Part shown: piece by piece, positions 7,767 to 14,927 of the stretch | Position numbering within the stretch: the first letter of the stretch is position 1 | How the letters are laid out: the number at the start of each line of letters is the position of its first letter | DNA from: Bacteroides cellulosilyticus | GTDB taxonomy: Bacteria > Bacteroidota > Bacteroidia > Bacteroidales > Bacteroidaceae | Length of the DNA stretch: 64,000 nt | Assembly (NCBI RefSeq): GCF_020091405.1 | Contig: NZ_CP081903.1 | Span: forward strand, 3,658,501 to 3,722,500 | Direction: 5' to 3' | The notes under the pieces: generated by a model | Databases searched by the model: none | Told to the model about the DNA's origin: nothing | Seen by the model: the letters and a program-made list of their open reading frames with translations, nothing else | Translations under genes and position numbers: made by a program

Positions 7767-9563
7767 ATGGAAAACTTAAAAAATGTAGCGCCTGTTGAAG
7801 ACTTCAACTGGGATGCTTATGAAAATGGCGAAACCTTCGGTGGTGCCAGCCACGAAGAGTTGGAAAAGGCTTACGACAGTACGCTTAACAAAGTTAACGA
7901 CCGTGAGGTAGTTGACGGAACTGTAATCGCGATGAACAAACGTGAAGTTGTTGTGAACATCGGTTACAAATCAGACGGTATCATTCCTCTGAATGAATTC
8001 CGCTACAATCCTGACTTGAAGATCGGTGATACTGTAGAAGTATACATCGAAAACCAGGAAGACAAAAAAGGACAGTTGGTTCTGTCTCACCGTAAAGCTC
8101 GCGCTACTCGCTCTTGGGACCGTGTGAACGCTGCTTTGGAAAACGAAGAAATTATCAAGGGTTACATCAAGTGCCGCACAAAGGGTGGTATGATCGTAGA
8201 CGTATTCGGTATCGAAGCTTTCTTGCCGGGTTCTCAGATCGACGTGAAACCTATCCGCGACTACGATGTATTCGTTGGCAAAACTATGGAATTCAAGGTT
8301 GTTAAGATCAACCAGGAATTCAAGAACGTGGTTGTTTCTCACAAGGCTCTTATCGAAGCTGAACTGGAACAACAGAAGAAAGAAATTATCGGTAAGCTCG
8401 AAAAAGGACAAGTTCTTGAGGGTACCGTTAAGAATATCACATCTTATGGTGTATTCATCGACCTGGGTGGCGTAGACGGTCTGATTCACATCACTGACCT
8501 GTCTTGGGGCCGCGTAAGCGATCCGAAGGAAGTGGTTGAACTCGACCAGAAGCTCAACGTTGTTATCCTTGATTTCGACGATGAAAAGAAGCGTATCGCT
8601 CTCGGTCTGAAGCAACTCACTCCGCATCCTTGGGATGCTCTTAGCGGTGAGCTGAAAGTGGGTGACAAGGTGAAGGGTAAAGTAGTGGTTATGGCTGACT
8701 ACGGTGCATTCATCGAAATCGCTCCGGGCGTTGAAGGTTTGATCCACGTATCTGAAATGTCTTGGTCACAACACTTGCGTTCTGCACAAGATTTCATGAA
8801 GGTAGGTGACGAAGTGGAAGCAGTAGTTCTGACTCTGGACCGCGAAGAACGTAAGATGTCTTTGGGTATCAAACAACTGAAGCAAGATCCATGGGAAACT
8901 ATCGAAGAGAAGTACCCTGTAGCTTCTAAGCACACTGCAAAAGTTCGTAACTTCACTAACTTCGGTGTATTCGTTGAAATCGAAGAAGGTGTTGACGGCT
9001 TGATCCACATCTCTGACCTGTCTTGGACTAAGAAGGTTAAACATCCTTCTGAATTCACTCAGATCGGTGCGGACATCGAAGTTCAGGTACTGGAAATCGA
9101 CAAAGAAAACCGTCGCTTGAGCCTTGGCCACAAGCAACTCGAAGAAAACCCCTGGGATGTATTCGAAACGGTATTCACTGTAGGTTCTGTACACGAAGGT
9201 ACTATCATCGAAATGCTGGATAAGGGTGCTGTTGTTGCTCTGCCTTATGGCGTAGAAGGTTTCGCTACTCCGAAACACCTCGTTAAGGAAGATGGCTCTC
9301 AGGCTCAGATGGATGAGAAACTGTCATTCAAGGTTATCGAGTTCAACAAAGATGCTAAGCGTATCATCCTTTCTCACAGCCGTATCTTCGAAGATGCTGC
9401 AAAGGCAGAAGAAAGAGCTGAAAAGAAGGCTGCTGGTAAGAAGCCGGCTGGCAATAAGAGAGAAGACGCTCCGGCTATTCAAAACCAGGCTGCTTCTACT
9501 ACTCTGGGCGACATCGACGCTCTGGCTGCTTTGAAAGAGCAAATGGAAGCTGGAAAGAAGTAA
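7767..9563 (+). CDS. rpsA: 30S ribosomal protein S1
   Basis: 598 residues with six S1 (OB-fold) RNA-binding domains: about 50-115 (DGTVIAMNKREVVVNIGYKS), 125-195 (KGYIKCRTKGGMIVDVFGIE), 215-285 (GTVKNITSYGVFIDLGGVDG), 300-370 (GKVVVMADYGAFIEIAPGVE), 385-455 (AKVRNFTNFGVFVEIEEGVD) and 470-540 (GTIIEMLDKGAVVALPYGVE). The C-terminal 60 residues are an Ala/Lys/Glu-rich tail. S1 binds mRNA on the small subunit and helps initiation. The codon use (GAA, AAG and CGT rich, strong bias) is that of a highly expressed gene. It has its own consensus promoter and a terminator. Confidence 0.97.
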   Translation: MENLKNVAPVEDFNWDAYENGETFGGASHEELEKAYDSTLNKVNDREVVDGTVIAMNKREVVVNIGYKSDGIIPLNEFRYNPDLKIGDTVEVYIENQEDKKGQLVLSHRKARATRSWDRVNAALENEEIIKGYIKCRTKGGMIVDVFGIEAFLPGSQIDVKPIRDYDVFVGKTMEFKVVKINQEFKNVVVSHKALIEAELEQQKKEIIGKLEKGQVLEGTVKNITSYGVFIDLGGVDGLIHITDLSWGRVSDPKEVVELDQKLNVVILDFDDEKKRIALGLKQLTPHPWDALSGELKVGDKVKGKVVVMADYGAFIEIAPGVEGLIHVSEMSWSQHLRSAQDFMKVGDEVEAVVLTLDREERKMSLGIKQLKQDPWETIEEKYPVASKHTAKVRNFTNFGVFVEIEEGVDGLIHISDLSWTKKVKHPSEFTQIGADIEVQVLEIDKENRRLSLGHKQLEENPWDVFETVFTVGSVHEGTIIEMLDKGAVVALPYGVEGFATPKHLVKEDGSQAQMDEKLSFKVIEFNKDAKRIILSHSRIFEDAAKAEERAEKKAAGKKPAGNKREDAPAIQNQAASTTLGDIDALAALKEQMEAGKK

Positions 9564-9587
9564 TAACTTCTATATATAAATAAGGTA

Positions 9588-9621
9588 AAGGGTGCTTGTT
9601 ATCACAGGTACCCTTTTCTTT
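9588..9621 (+). terminator. Weak intrinsic terminator after rpsA
   Basis: AAGGGT (9588-9593) pairs with ACCCTT (9610-9615), followed by TTCTTTG. Confidence 0.6.
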
Positions 9622-9622
9622 G

Positions 9623-9705
9623 TTCACCACAGGGGACACGGAGGTCACGGAGTACTTCTTATCAAGCAGAAAAAACTATGTGTTCTCTGTGCCCTCTGTG
9701 GTGAA
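9623..9705. repeat. Inverted array of 9-bp CACAGAG/CACGGAG units, copy 1
   Basis: The left arm TTCACCACAGGGGACACGG..., with ACGGAG units every 9 bp, faces the right arm ending TCTCTGTGCCCTCTGTGGTG (to 9703). The arms are complementary over about 30 bp with mismatches; the loop is about 25 bp. Copies 2 and 3 lie at 22850-22964 and 28418-28514. Confidence 0.8.
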
Positions 9706-9711
9706 TTTCCG

Positions 9712-9719
9712 TATCTTTG
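9712..9719 (+). promoter_or_regulatory. -7 element immediately before rnz
   Basis: TATCTTTG ends only 7 bp before the rnz ATG at 9727, so the mRNA would be leaderless or nearly so. It begins 6 bp after the repeat array, so the -33 position lies within the array's right arm. Confidence 0.55.
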
Positions 9720-9726
9720 CAGTGTT

Positions 9727-10641
9727 ATGGAGAAATTTGAATTACATATACTGGGCTGCGGTTCTGCGTTGCCTACTACCCGTCATTTTGCCACTTCGCA
9801 AGTGGTGAATGTGCGTGACAAACTTTATATGATAGACTGCGGAGAAGGATCGCAATTGCAATTCCGCAAGTCCCGACTGAAGTTTTCCCGCTTGAATCAT
9901 ATTTTTATTTCTCATCTGCATGGAGATCATTGTTTTGGTTTGCTGGGATTGATATCCACGCTCAATCTGCTGGGGCGCACGGCTGAGTTGCATATTCATT
10001 CGCCGAAAGGATTGGAAGCCCTGTTTGCTCCGATGCTAAGTTTCTTTTGCCGGCAAATGACGTATAAGGTTCTTTTCCATGAGTTTGAGACGAAAGAACC
10101 CGGAATGATCTATGAAGACCGTTCTCTGACAGTGACTACCATTCCATTGCGTCATCGTATGCCTTGTTGCGGCTTTCTGTTTGCAGAGAAGCAGCGGCCC
10201 AATCATATTATTCGGGAGATGGTCGACTTTTATGAAGTGCCGGTATATGAGTTGAATAGGATAAAGAATGGGGAAGACTATGTGACTCCGGAAGGCAAAA
10301 TCATTTCCAATTCCTTACTGACACGTCCGTCTGATCCACCGCGTAGTTATGCCTACTGTTCGGATACCATCTATATGCCTGAGATTGCAGAACAGATAAA
10401 AGGAGTAGATTTGCTATTCCATGAGGCCACTTTTGCAAATGCAGACTTGCCTCGTGCCAAAGAAACTTTTCATACTACTGCTGCTCAGGCAGGAGAGATA
10501 GCCAAGGCGGCAGGAGTGAATAAATTGGTGATCGGGCATTTTTCTGCCCGTTATGAGGATGAGAATATTTTGCTTAAAGAAGCTTCGGCTGTTTTCCCCG
10601 AGACGGTGCTGGCTAAGGAAACGCTGTGTTTGGAGGTATAA
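9727..10641 (+). CDS. rnz: Ribonuclease Z (tRNA 3' endonuclease)
   Basis: 304 residues from the ATG at 9727. The frame is open 45 codons further upstream, but that part is read through the repeat array and is not conserved-looking. The fold is a metallo-beta-lactamase: start HILGCGSALPTTRH, metal motif SHLHGDH at residues 62-68, later PLRHRMPCCGF, SYAYCSDT, LFHEATF and KLVIGHFSARY. This is the full set for the RNase Z/ElaC family. The enzyme removes 3' trailers from tRNA precursors or acts as a phosphodiesterase. It is transcribed alone, downstream of rpsA. Confidence 0.95.
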   Translation: MEKFELHILGCGSALPTTRHFATSQVVNVRDKLYMIDCGEGSQLQFRKSRLKFSRLNHIFISHLHGDHCFGLLGLISTLNLLGRTAELHIHSPKGLEALFAPMLSFFCRQMTYKVLFHEFETKEPGMIYEDRSLTVTTIPLRHRMPCCGFLFAEKQRPNHIIREMVDFYEVPVYELNRIKNGEDYVTPEGKIISNSLLTRPSDPPRSYAYCSDTIYMPEIAEQIKGVDLLFHEATFANADLPRAKETFHTTAAQAGEIAKAAGVNKLVIGHFSARYEDENILLKEASAVFPETVLAKETLCLEV

Positions 10642-10839
10642 TTTAGTGCTATGCACTAAATTAGTGACGGGCTACGGGCTACAAGTTACAAGTGCCTTTC
10701 GGTATGCTATTTATGGTTAAAACTATTTTAGTTCTCCTTCTCTTGTAAGGAAGGAAATAAAGTTATTTTCACACTGAAAAGTACTTGTTACTTGTAGCCC
10801 GTAGCTCGTAACTTAAATTAGTGGCAAAGCCGCTAATTT
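10641..10839. repeat. Inverted array of 7-bp units between rnz and the next gene
   Basis: Left arm 10664-10700 runs ...GCTACGG GCTACAA GTTACAA G... and right arm 10776-10812 runs ...CTTGTTA CTTGTAG CCCGTAG CTCGTAA C..., that is 7-bp units in opposite orientation with a 75-bp loop. Two small hairpins flank the array: TTTAGTGCTATGCACTAAA (10642-10660) and AAATTAGTGGCAAAGCCGC-TAATTT (10815-10839). Confidence 0.8.
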
Positions 10840-10858
10840 ATCATTTAACCGTCTGTTT

Positions 10859-10890
10859 TTTGTTTTATCGAACCGAATGCCGTATATTTG
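10859..10890 (+). promoter_or_regulatory. Bacteroides promoter for the sigma-factor gene group
   Basis: TTTG at 10859-10862 and TATATTTG at 10883-10890 with 20 bp between them; the first gene begins at 10922. Confidence 0.75.
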
Positions 10891-10921
10891 TACGGAATAA
10901 TCTGAAAACATAGGCTTATAG

Positions 10922-11242
10922 ATGAGAAAGTTATTCTACTTTTTTTTCTTTTTGTTGACTTTTTCGTCGCAGTCCGTGGCATGGGCGCAGGACGGTCGGA
11001 AGCAGGAAACGGCTCAGAAAGAGCAGCCGTCTTCTACTATTGTGCTGACTGTTTCGGCAGAAAACCGGGTACGTGTGCAGAATGCAGAACCCGGCTCCCA
11101 GATGGAAGTCTACAATATTGTAGGCGTGAAACTTACCACGATACGCATTGACTCTACGGATGTCACCGTTCAGGTGAATTTGCCTAAAGGTTATTACATC
11201 TTTAAGATTGGGAATGTCGTGCGGAAAGTGGTAATCAAATAA
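10922..11242 (+). CDS. Small exported protein with a sorting-domain-like beta fold
   Basis: 106 residues. MRKLFYFFFFLLTFSSQSVAWAQ is a signal peptide. The rest (VSAENRVRVQNAEPGSQMEV, YNIVGVKLTTIRIDS, LPKGYYIFKIGNVVRKVVIK) has the V-x-V-Y-N-x-x-G ... L-P-x-G-x-Y-x-x-K-x-G pattern of type IX secretion C-terminal sorting-type domains, but here it stands nearly alone. The T9SS itself is not expected in gut Bacteroides, so the role is unknown. It is the first gene of a group with the ECF sigma factor (21 bp gap). Confidence 0.7.
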   Translation: MRKLFYFFFFLLTFSSQSVAWAQDGRKQETAQKEQPSSTIVLTVSAENRVRVQNAEPGSQMEVYNIVGVKLTTIRIDSTDVTVQVNLPKGYYIFKIGNVVRKVVIK

Positions 11243-11262
11243 ACGAAACGGAATAGATACTT

Positions 11263-11817
11263 ATGAATCCTTCCTATAATGAACGCGAAGTGCTGGAGCT
11301 TCTACAAGATGAAAGTACACAAAAGCGAGGGTTTGAGTTGATTGTTGCGCAATATAGCGAACAATTATACTGGCAGATCCGTCGTATGGTGCTTTTGCAT
11401 GAAGATGCCAATGACTTACTTCAGAACACGTTCATTAAGGCATGGACCAATATCGATTATTTCCGTGGGGATGCGAAGCTTTCTACCTGGCTCTATCGCA
11501 TCGCTTTGAATGAATGTTTGACTTTCCTAAATAAACAACGCGCTGTAACTACTGTTTCTATCGATGATGAAGATGCTTCTGTACTTCAGAAGCTGGAAAG
11601 CGATCCCTATTTCTCCGGCGACCGGGCACAGAAGTCTCTACAGAAAGCATTGCTTACACTGCCGGAAAAGCAACGTATGGTATTCAACTTAAAGTATTAC
11701 CAGGAAATGAAATACGAGGAGATGTCCGACATCTTCGGCACATCTGTCGGCGCTCTGAAAGCCTCTTATCATCATGCCGTGAAAAAAATCGAGAAGTTTT
11801 TGGAGGGAGAGGTTTAA
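11263..11817 (+). CDS. ECF-type RNA polymerase sigma factor
   Basis: 184 residues with sigma-70 region 2 at about 25-95 (HEDANDLLQNTFIKAWTNID, STWLYRIALNECLTFLNK) and region 4 at about 125-180 (TLPEKQRMVFNLKYYQEMKY, EEMSDIFGTSVGALKASYHH). The short regions 2 and 4 without region 3 mark it as an extracytoplasmic-function factor. Its target genes are unknown. The following gene encodes a one-TM protein in the place where anti-sigma factors usually sit. Confidence 0.93.
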   Translation: MNPSYNEREVLELLQDESTQKRGFELIVAQYSEQLYWQIRRMVLLHEDANDLLQNTFIKAWTNIDYFRGDAKLSTWLYRIALNECLTFLNKQRAVTTVSIDDEDASVLQKLESDPYFSGDRAQKSLQKALLTLPEKQRMVFNLKYYQEMKYEEMSDIFGTSVGALKASYHHAVKKIEKFLEGEV

Positions 11818-11865
11818 ACCTTTACCCCAAAACATAGTCTAACCTAACAGAGAGGAAAAAAGCTT

Positions 11866-12240
11866 ATGAAAGAAGAAGATAACATATTGAAGAAGGTAGG
11901 GAAGGAAAATGTTTTCCGTGTTCCTGACGGATACTTTGAGAATCTTACTTCAGAGGTGATGAGCCGGCTTCCCGAAAAGGAAACACCTGCAATTATTAAG
12001 AGAGAACCTACGAAGTGGGAGAGAATTAAGCCATGGGTATATATGACTGCCATGTTTGCCGGCGCAGCATTGATTATCCGCGTTGCTTCTACTGACCGTA
12101 CACCTGTTAACAACCGGATGGCGATGGACGAACCTGAAACCGAAGTTGTTTCTGATGAATATATCAGTGCAGTGCTGGATGATTCCATGCTGGATGATTA
12201 TTCGCTGTATGTCTATCTCACAGACGCCGGTGCAGAGTGA
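11866..12240 (+). CDS. Single-pass membrane protein, possible anti-sigma factor
   Basis: 124 residues: a 48-residue cytoplasmic N-terminus (EEDNILKKVGKENVFRVPDG YFENLT), one TM segment near residues 50-67 (KPWVYMTAMFAGAALIIRVA) and a short acidic tail outside. Size, topology and its position directly behind an ECF sigma gene suggest an anti-sigma role; this is inference, as no zinc-binding HxxxCxxC motif is present. The next gene encodes a periplasmic Spy/CpxP-like protein, a common third member of such operons. Confidence 0.65.
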   Translation: MKEEDNILKKVGKENVFRVPDGYFENLTSEVMSRLPEKETPAIIKREPTKWERIKPWVYMTAMFAGAALIIRVASTDRTPVNNRMAMDEPETEVVSDEYISAVLDDSMLDDYSLYVYLTDAGAE

Positions 12241-12272
12241 TGTGAGTAACAACTTAACTGTATGAGAAGAAA

Positions 12273-12743
12273 ATGAAAAAGCTGATTGTTTTGTTTATTG
12301 TGATGTGCAGTTTCATCCCCTTGTCATGGGCTATGGACGGATGTAATCAACATTTGTCTCCTGATGAATTCCGTGCCAAGCAGAAAGCGTATATCACTGA
12401 AAAAGCCGGATTGACTAAGGAAGAAGCCGCTAAATTCTTTCCTGTTTATTTTGAATTACAGGATCGCAAAAAGCAACTGAATGACGAAGCATGGAACTTA
12501 CTTCGAAAAGGAAAGGATGAAAAGACGACCGAAGCGCAATATAATGAGATTTTAGAAGGCGTATATGATGCCCGTATTGCTACCAACCGTCTGGAGAAAA
12601 CTTACTATGAGAAGTTCAAGAAGATACTTTCGAACAAAAAGATATATTTAGTACAGCGTGCTGAAATGCGTTTTAACCGTGAGTTGCTGAAGGGGATGCA
12701 TCATAAAGGTGGAGAACCTCAGAAACCGCAAGGAAAGAAATAA
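12273..12743 (+). CDS. Periplasmic helical protein, Spy/CpxP-like
   Basis: 156 residues with a signal peptide (MKKLIVLFIVMCSFIPLSWA) and an all-helical body: LSPDEFRAKQKAYITEKAGL, TKEEAAKFFPVYFELQDRKK, then a helical hairpin and a basic tail. The LTxxEA...F-P-x-Y-x-x-x-x-x-K pattern is seen in Bacteroidetes proteins annotated as Spy/CpxP-like chaperones or stress sensors. Together with the ECF sigma factor and the membrane protein it makes a likely envelope-stress operon. A strong terminator follows. Confidence 0.7.
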   Translation: MKKLIVLFIVMCSFIPLSWAMDGCNQHLSPDEFRAKQKAYITEKAGLTKEEAAKFFPVYFELQDRKKQLNDEAWNLLRKGKDEKTTEAQYNEILEGVYDARIATNRLEKTYYEKFKKILSNKKIYLVQRAEMRFNRELLKGMHHKGGEPQKPQGKK

Positions 12744-12755
12744 TAACAGAATTTT

Positions 12756-12777
12756 AGGAGCTTCGGCTCCTTTTTTC
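12756..12777 (+). terminator. Intrinsic terminator of the sigma-factor operon
   Basis: AGGAGC-TTCG-GCTCCT followed by TTTTT; the loop is a stable UUCG tetraloop. Confidence 0.9.
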
Positions 12778-12794
12778 ATCTATTGCCGATACAT

Positions 12795-12864
12795 GCGGCT
12801 GCGAAGGCTTACACTCCCGCAAGTGTAAGCCTTCACTTGTATAAATGATGGCCTTCGCAGCCGC
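12795..12864. repeat. Overlapping perfect inverted repeats between convergent genes
   Basis: GCGGCTGCGAAGGC (12795-12808) is repeated in inverse form at 12851-12864. A second perfect hairpin, GAAGGCTTACACT (12803-12815) with AGTGTAAGCCTTC (12822-12834), shares bases 12803-12808 with the first, so only one can form. GCAAGTGTAAGCCTTC and GCAAGTGTGAATCTTC also occur as near-direct repeats. The spacer separates a plus-strand gene from mazG on the minus strand. Confidence 0.8.
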
Positions 12865-12900
12865 AAGTGTGAATCTTCGCAGTCCTATGCATTTGAGTTT

Positions 12901-13689
12901 TTATTTTTCCAGCTTTTTAGCTTCGTTCCAGAGGACGTCCATCTCTTCCAGAGTCATATCATGCAGGTTTTTGCCTTCCTTGATGGTATGTGCTTCCAGA
13001 TAATTAAAGCGGTTGATAAACTTCTGGTTGGTGCGTTCTAATGCATTATCCGGATTGATCTTGTAGAGGCGTGCGGCATTGATGAGGCTGAATAGTACAT
13101 CCCCGAATTCGGCTTCTGCCTTGTCCTTATCCATATTGGCCACTTCTGCCTGAAACTCCTGGATTTCTTCTTTTACCTTATCCCACACTTGTTCCCGTTC
13201 TTCCCAGTCGAAGCCGACGTTGCGGGCTTTGTCTTGAATACGGTAAGCTTTGATGAGTGAAGGAAGGGCGGCAGGAACACCACTCAACACACTCTTGTTT
13301 CCACCTTTCTCTCTTAACTTCAGTTGTTCCCAGTTTTCGGAAACTTGTCCGGCAGTATCGGCTTTTACGTCACCGAACACATGGGGATGGCGGAAAATTA
13401 ATTTCTCGCAAAGGTGGTCGCATACATCTTTCATGTCAAAATCGCCTTTCTCGGAACCTATCTTTGCGTAGAAAGCTACGTGTAGCAAGACGTCTCCCAG
13501 CTCTTTGCAGATATCATTTTTATCGTCACGTATCAGGGCGTCACAAAGTTCATAAGTTTCTTCAATGGTGTTGGGACGCAGACTTTCGTTAGTCTGCTTG
13601 CGGTCCCAGGGACATTTCTCGCGGAGTTCGTCGAGTATGTCCAGGAAGCGTCCGAAGGCTTCCATCTGTTCTTTTCTTGTATGTAACAT
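12901..13689 (-). CDS. mazG: Nucleoside triphosphate pyrophosphohydrolase MazG
   Basis: 262 residues with the two-domain architecture of full-length MazG. The first domain (about 10-125) has LREKCPWDRKQTNESLRPNT, EETYELCDALI and KELGDVLLHVAFYAKIG, which carry the ExxE...ExxD metal ligands. The second domain (about 150-260) has DWEEREQVWDKVKEEIQEF and AEFGDVLFSLINAARLYKIN. It hydrolyses NTPs to NMP and pyrophosphate, cleaning the pool and modulating the stringent response. It starts 12 bp after the DUF3810 gene stop on the same strand, so the two are likely co-transcribed. Confidence 0.95.
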   Translation of the reverse strand: MLHTRKEQMEAFGRFLDILDELREKCPWDRKQTNESLRPNTIEETYELCDALIRDDKNDICKELGDVLLHVAFYAKIGSEKGDFDMKDVCDHLCEKLIFRHPHVFGDVKADTAGQVSENWEQLKLREKGGNKSVLSGVPAALPSLIKAYRIQDKARNVGFDWEEREQVWDKVKEEIQEFQAEVANMDKDKAEAEFGDVLFSLINAARLYKINPDNALERTNQKFINRFNYLEAHTIKEGKNLHDMTLEEMDVLWNEAKKLEK

Positions 13690-13701
13690 ATCTTTATAGG
13701 G

Positions 13702-14751
13702 TTATTTATTGCAATGTGTATAATAGGATATAAGCAACCCGACTACTTCGGAGTAGTTCTTGCGGCCACTTTGTATCTTGTTTCCTTTCAGGTACAGGTC
13801 GTATATCCAGTCTTGTATATCTCCGATGAGTGGACTGTATTTTTCCGTCCAGTATTCCTGATTACTTTTAGCCTGTTCAATGATTTCGGGACGTATCCGG
13901 TTGAAGAGCTCTTTGTATTCTTCTTCATCCATCAGTCGGCGGGCATTGGTAAGTACGTGTCCCAGTACTGAAAAGTATCCGCAGAAACGGATACCTCGCG
14001 CTTGCGAACGGGTACAGACCTGATAAGCGTAGAAGTTGGCTTCCGCCTCGCTGGAAATGCCCAATAAATGTGCCAGTTCGTGAGCATACGTGGCAGGATA
14101 CTGTGAAGGGAGCAGATCTCCATTCAAGGTAAATTCACAGAAGAAAGGTCCCATGCTACCGGTGACGCCCACCATGGAAATCAGTGGAGTGAAAAGCATT
14201 GTCTTCACTCGTGGTGATTTATGGAAAGGATGATGTACATCCAGCGTATCACTGATCTGATTGTATCCGCGAACTGTTTCCCGGCGGATAAGGTCCTTAT
14301 TGATGGTAGTTACATCTACATACGAACCATTCAGTTTGTCAACGTAATCATCAACGAAGTTCCGGAAGTTTTCGGGAGTGTATGCAGTGTAGGGAATCTC
14401 CGTTCGCTGGTAGAAATTGGGCTGTGAATAATTAAGTCCCCAAGCCAGATAGAACCAGACGTATATCCATAACAGATATTCAATATCATTCAGTAAGATG
14501 CGTTTCCATTTTTTCTTCTGAAAGCGGCGGGCATAGACAGGGTAGAGGAGTACGCCCGCAATGCTGAGGGCTATGAATAAGTCGCCTATGGCAAAGGGAA
14601 TGAGGCGGGAGAAAGACGAAAGAATATAGGCTATGACAGGATATACGCTGTGTGCATATATTTTTCCCATAGCCGGAATGAACTGTGTGGCCCAGACTAC
14701 TAACAAGAGCGTGCATAGCACGATATAACGAATCTTCAGCTTATATTTCAT
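13702..14751 (-). CDS. DUF3810 family membrane protein
   Basis: 349 residues. The N-terminal third has three likely TM helices (IVLCTLLLVVWATQFIPAMG, ILSSFSRLIPFAIGDLFIAL, LLWIYVWFYLAWGLNYSQP). The rest contains YAHELAHLLGISSEAEANFY, an HExxH-like sequence (HELAH) with a downstream E, which could bind zinc as in gluzincin-type peptidases. The family is described in databases as DUF3810 and has no established function. It is upstream of and co-directional with mazG. Confidence 0.85.
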   Translation of the reverse strand: MKYKLKIRYIVLCTLLLVVWATQFIPAMGKIYAHSVYPVIAYILSSFSRLIPFAIGDLFIALSIAGVLLYPVYARRFQKKKWKRILLNDIEYLLWIYVWFYLAWGLNYSQPNFYQRTEIPYTAYTPENFRNFVDDYVDKLNGSYVDVTTINKDLIRRETVRGYNQISDTLDVHHPFHKSPRVKTMLFTPLISMVGVTGSMGPFFCEFTLNGDLLPSQYPATYAHELAHLLGISSEAEANFYAYQVCTRSQARGIRFCGYFSVLGHVLTNARRLMDEEEYKELFNRIRPEIIEQAKSNQEYWTEKYSPLIGDIQDWIYDLYLKGNKIQSGRKNYSEVVGLLISYYTHCNK

Positions 14752-14927
14752 CGCAAATTTATTTGAAAGGCAAAAATATACATTTATTAAATGTCACGTA
14801 AGAAATTTGCTTTATATTTGTCGTTCTCTGCACAGAAAGCGCCGGAGGGTGGCAAGATTTGAATTAAATTTAGTAATTTTGCGCCCGTTATTCGCGATAA
14901 AATAAATTATATACAGATTTAAAAGAT

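Noticed and set aside
9592..9726. N-terminal extension of RNase Z
   Set aside because: The 45 extra codons are read through an inverted repeat array and a promoter box; RNase Z starts with HILGCGSA close to the N-terminus.
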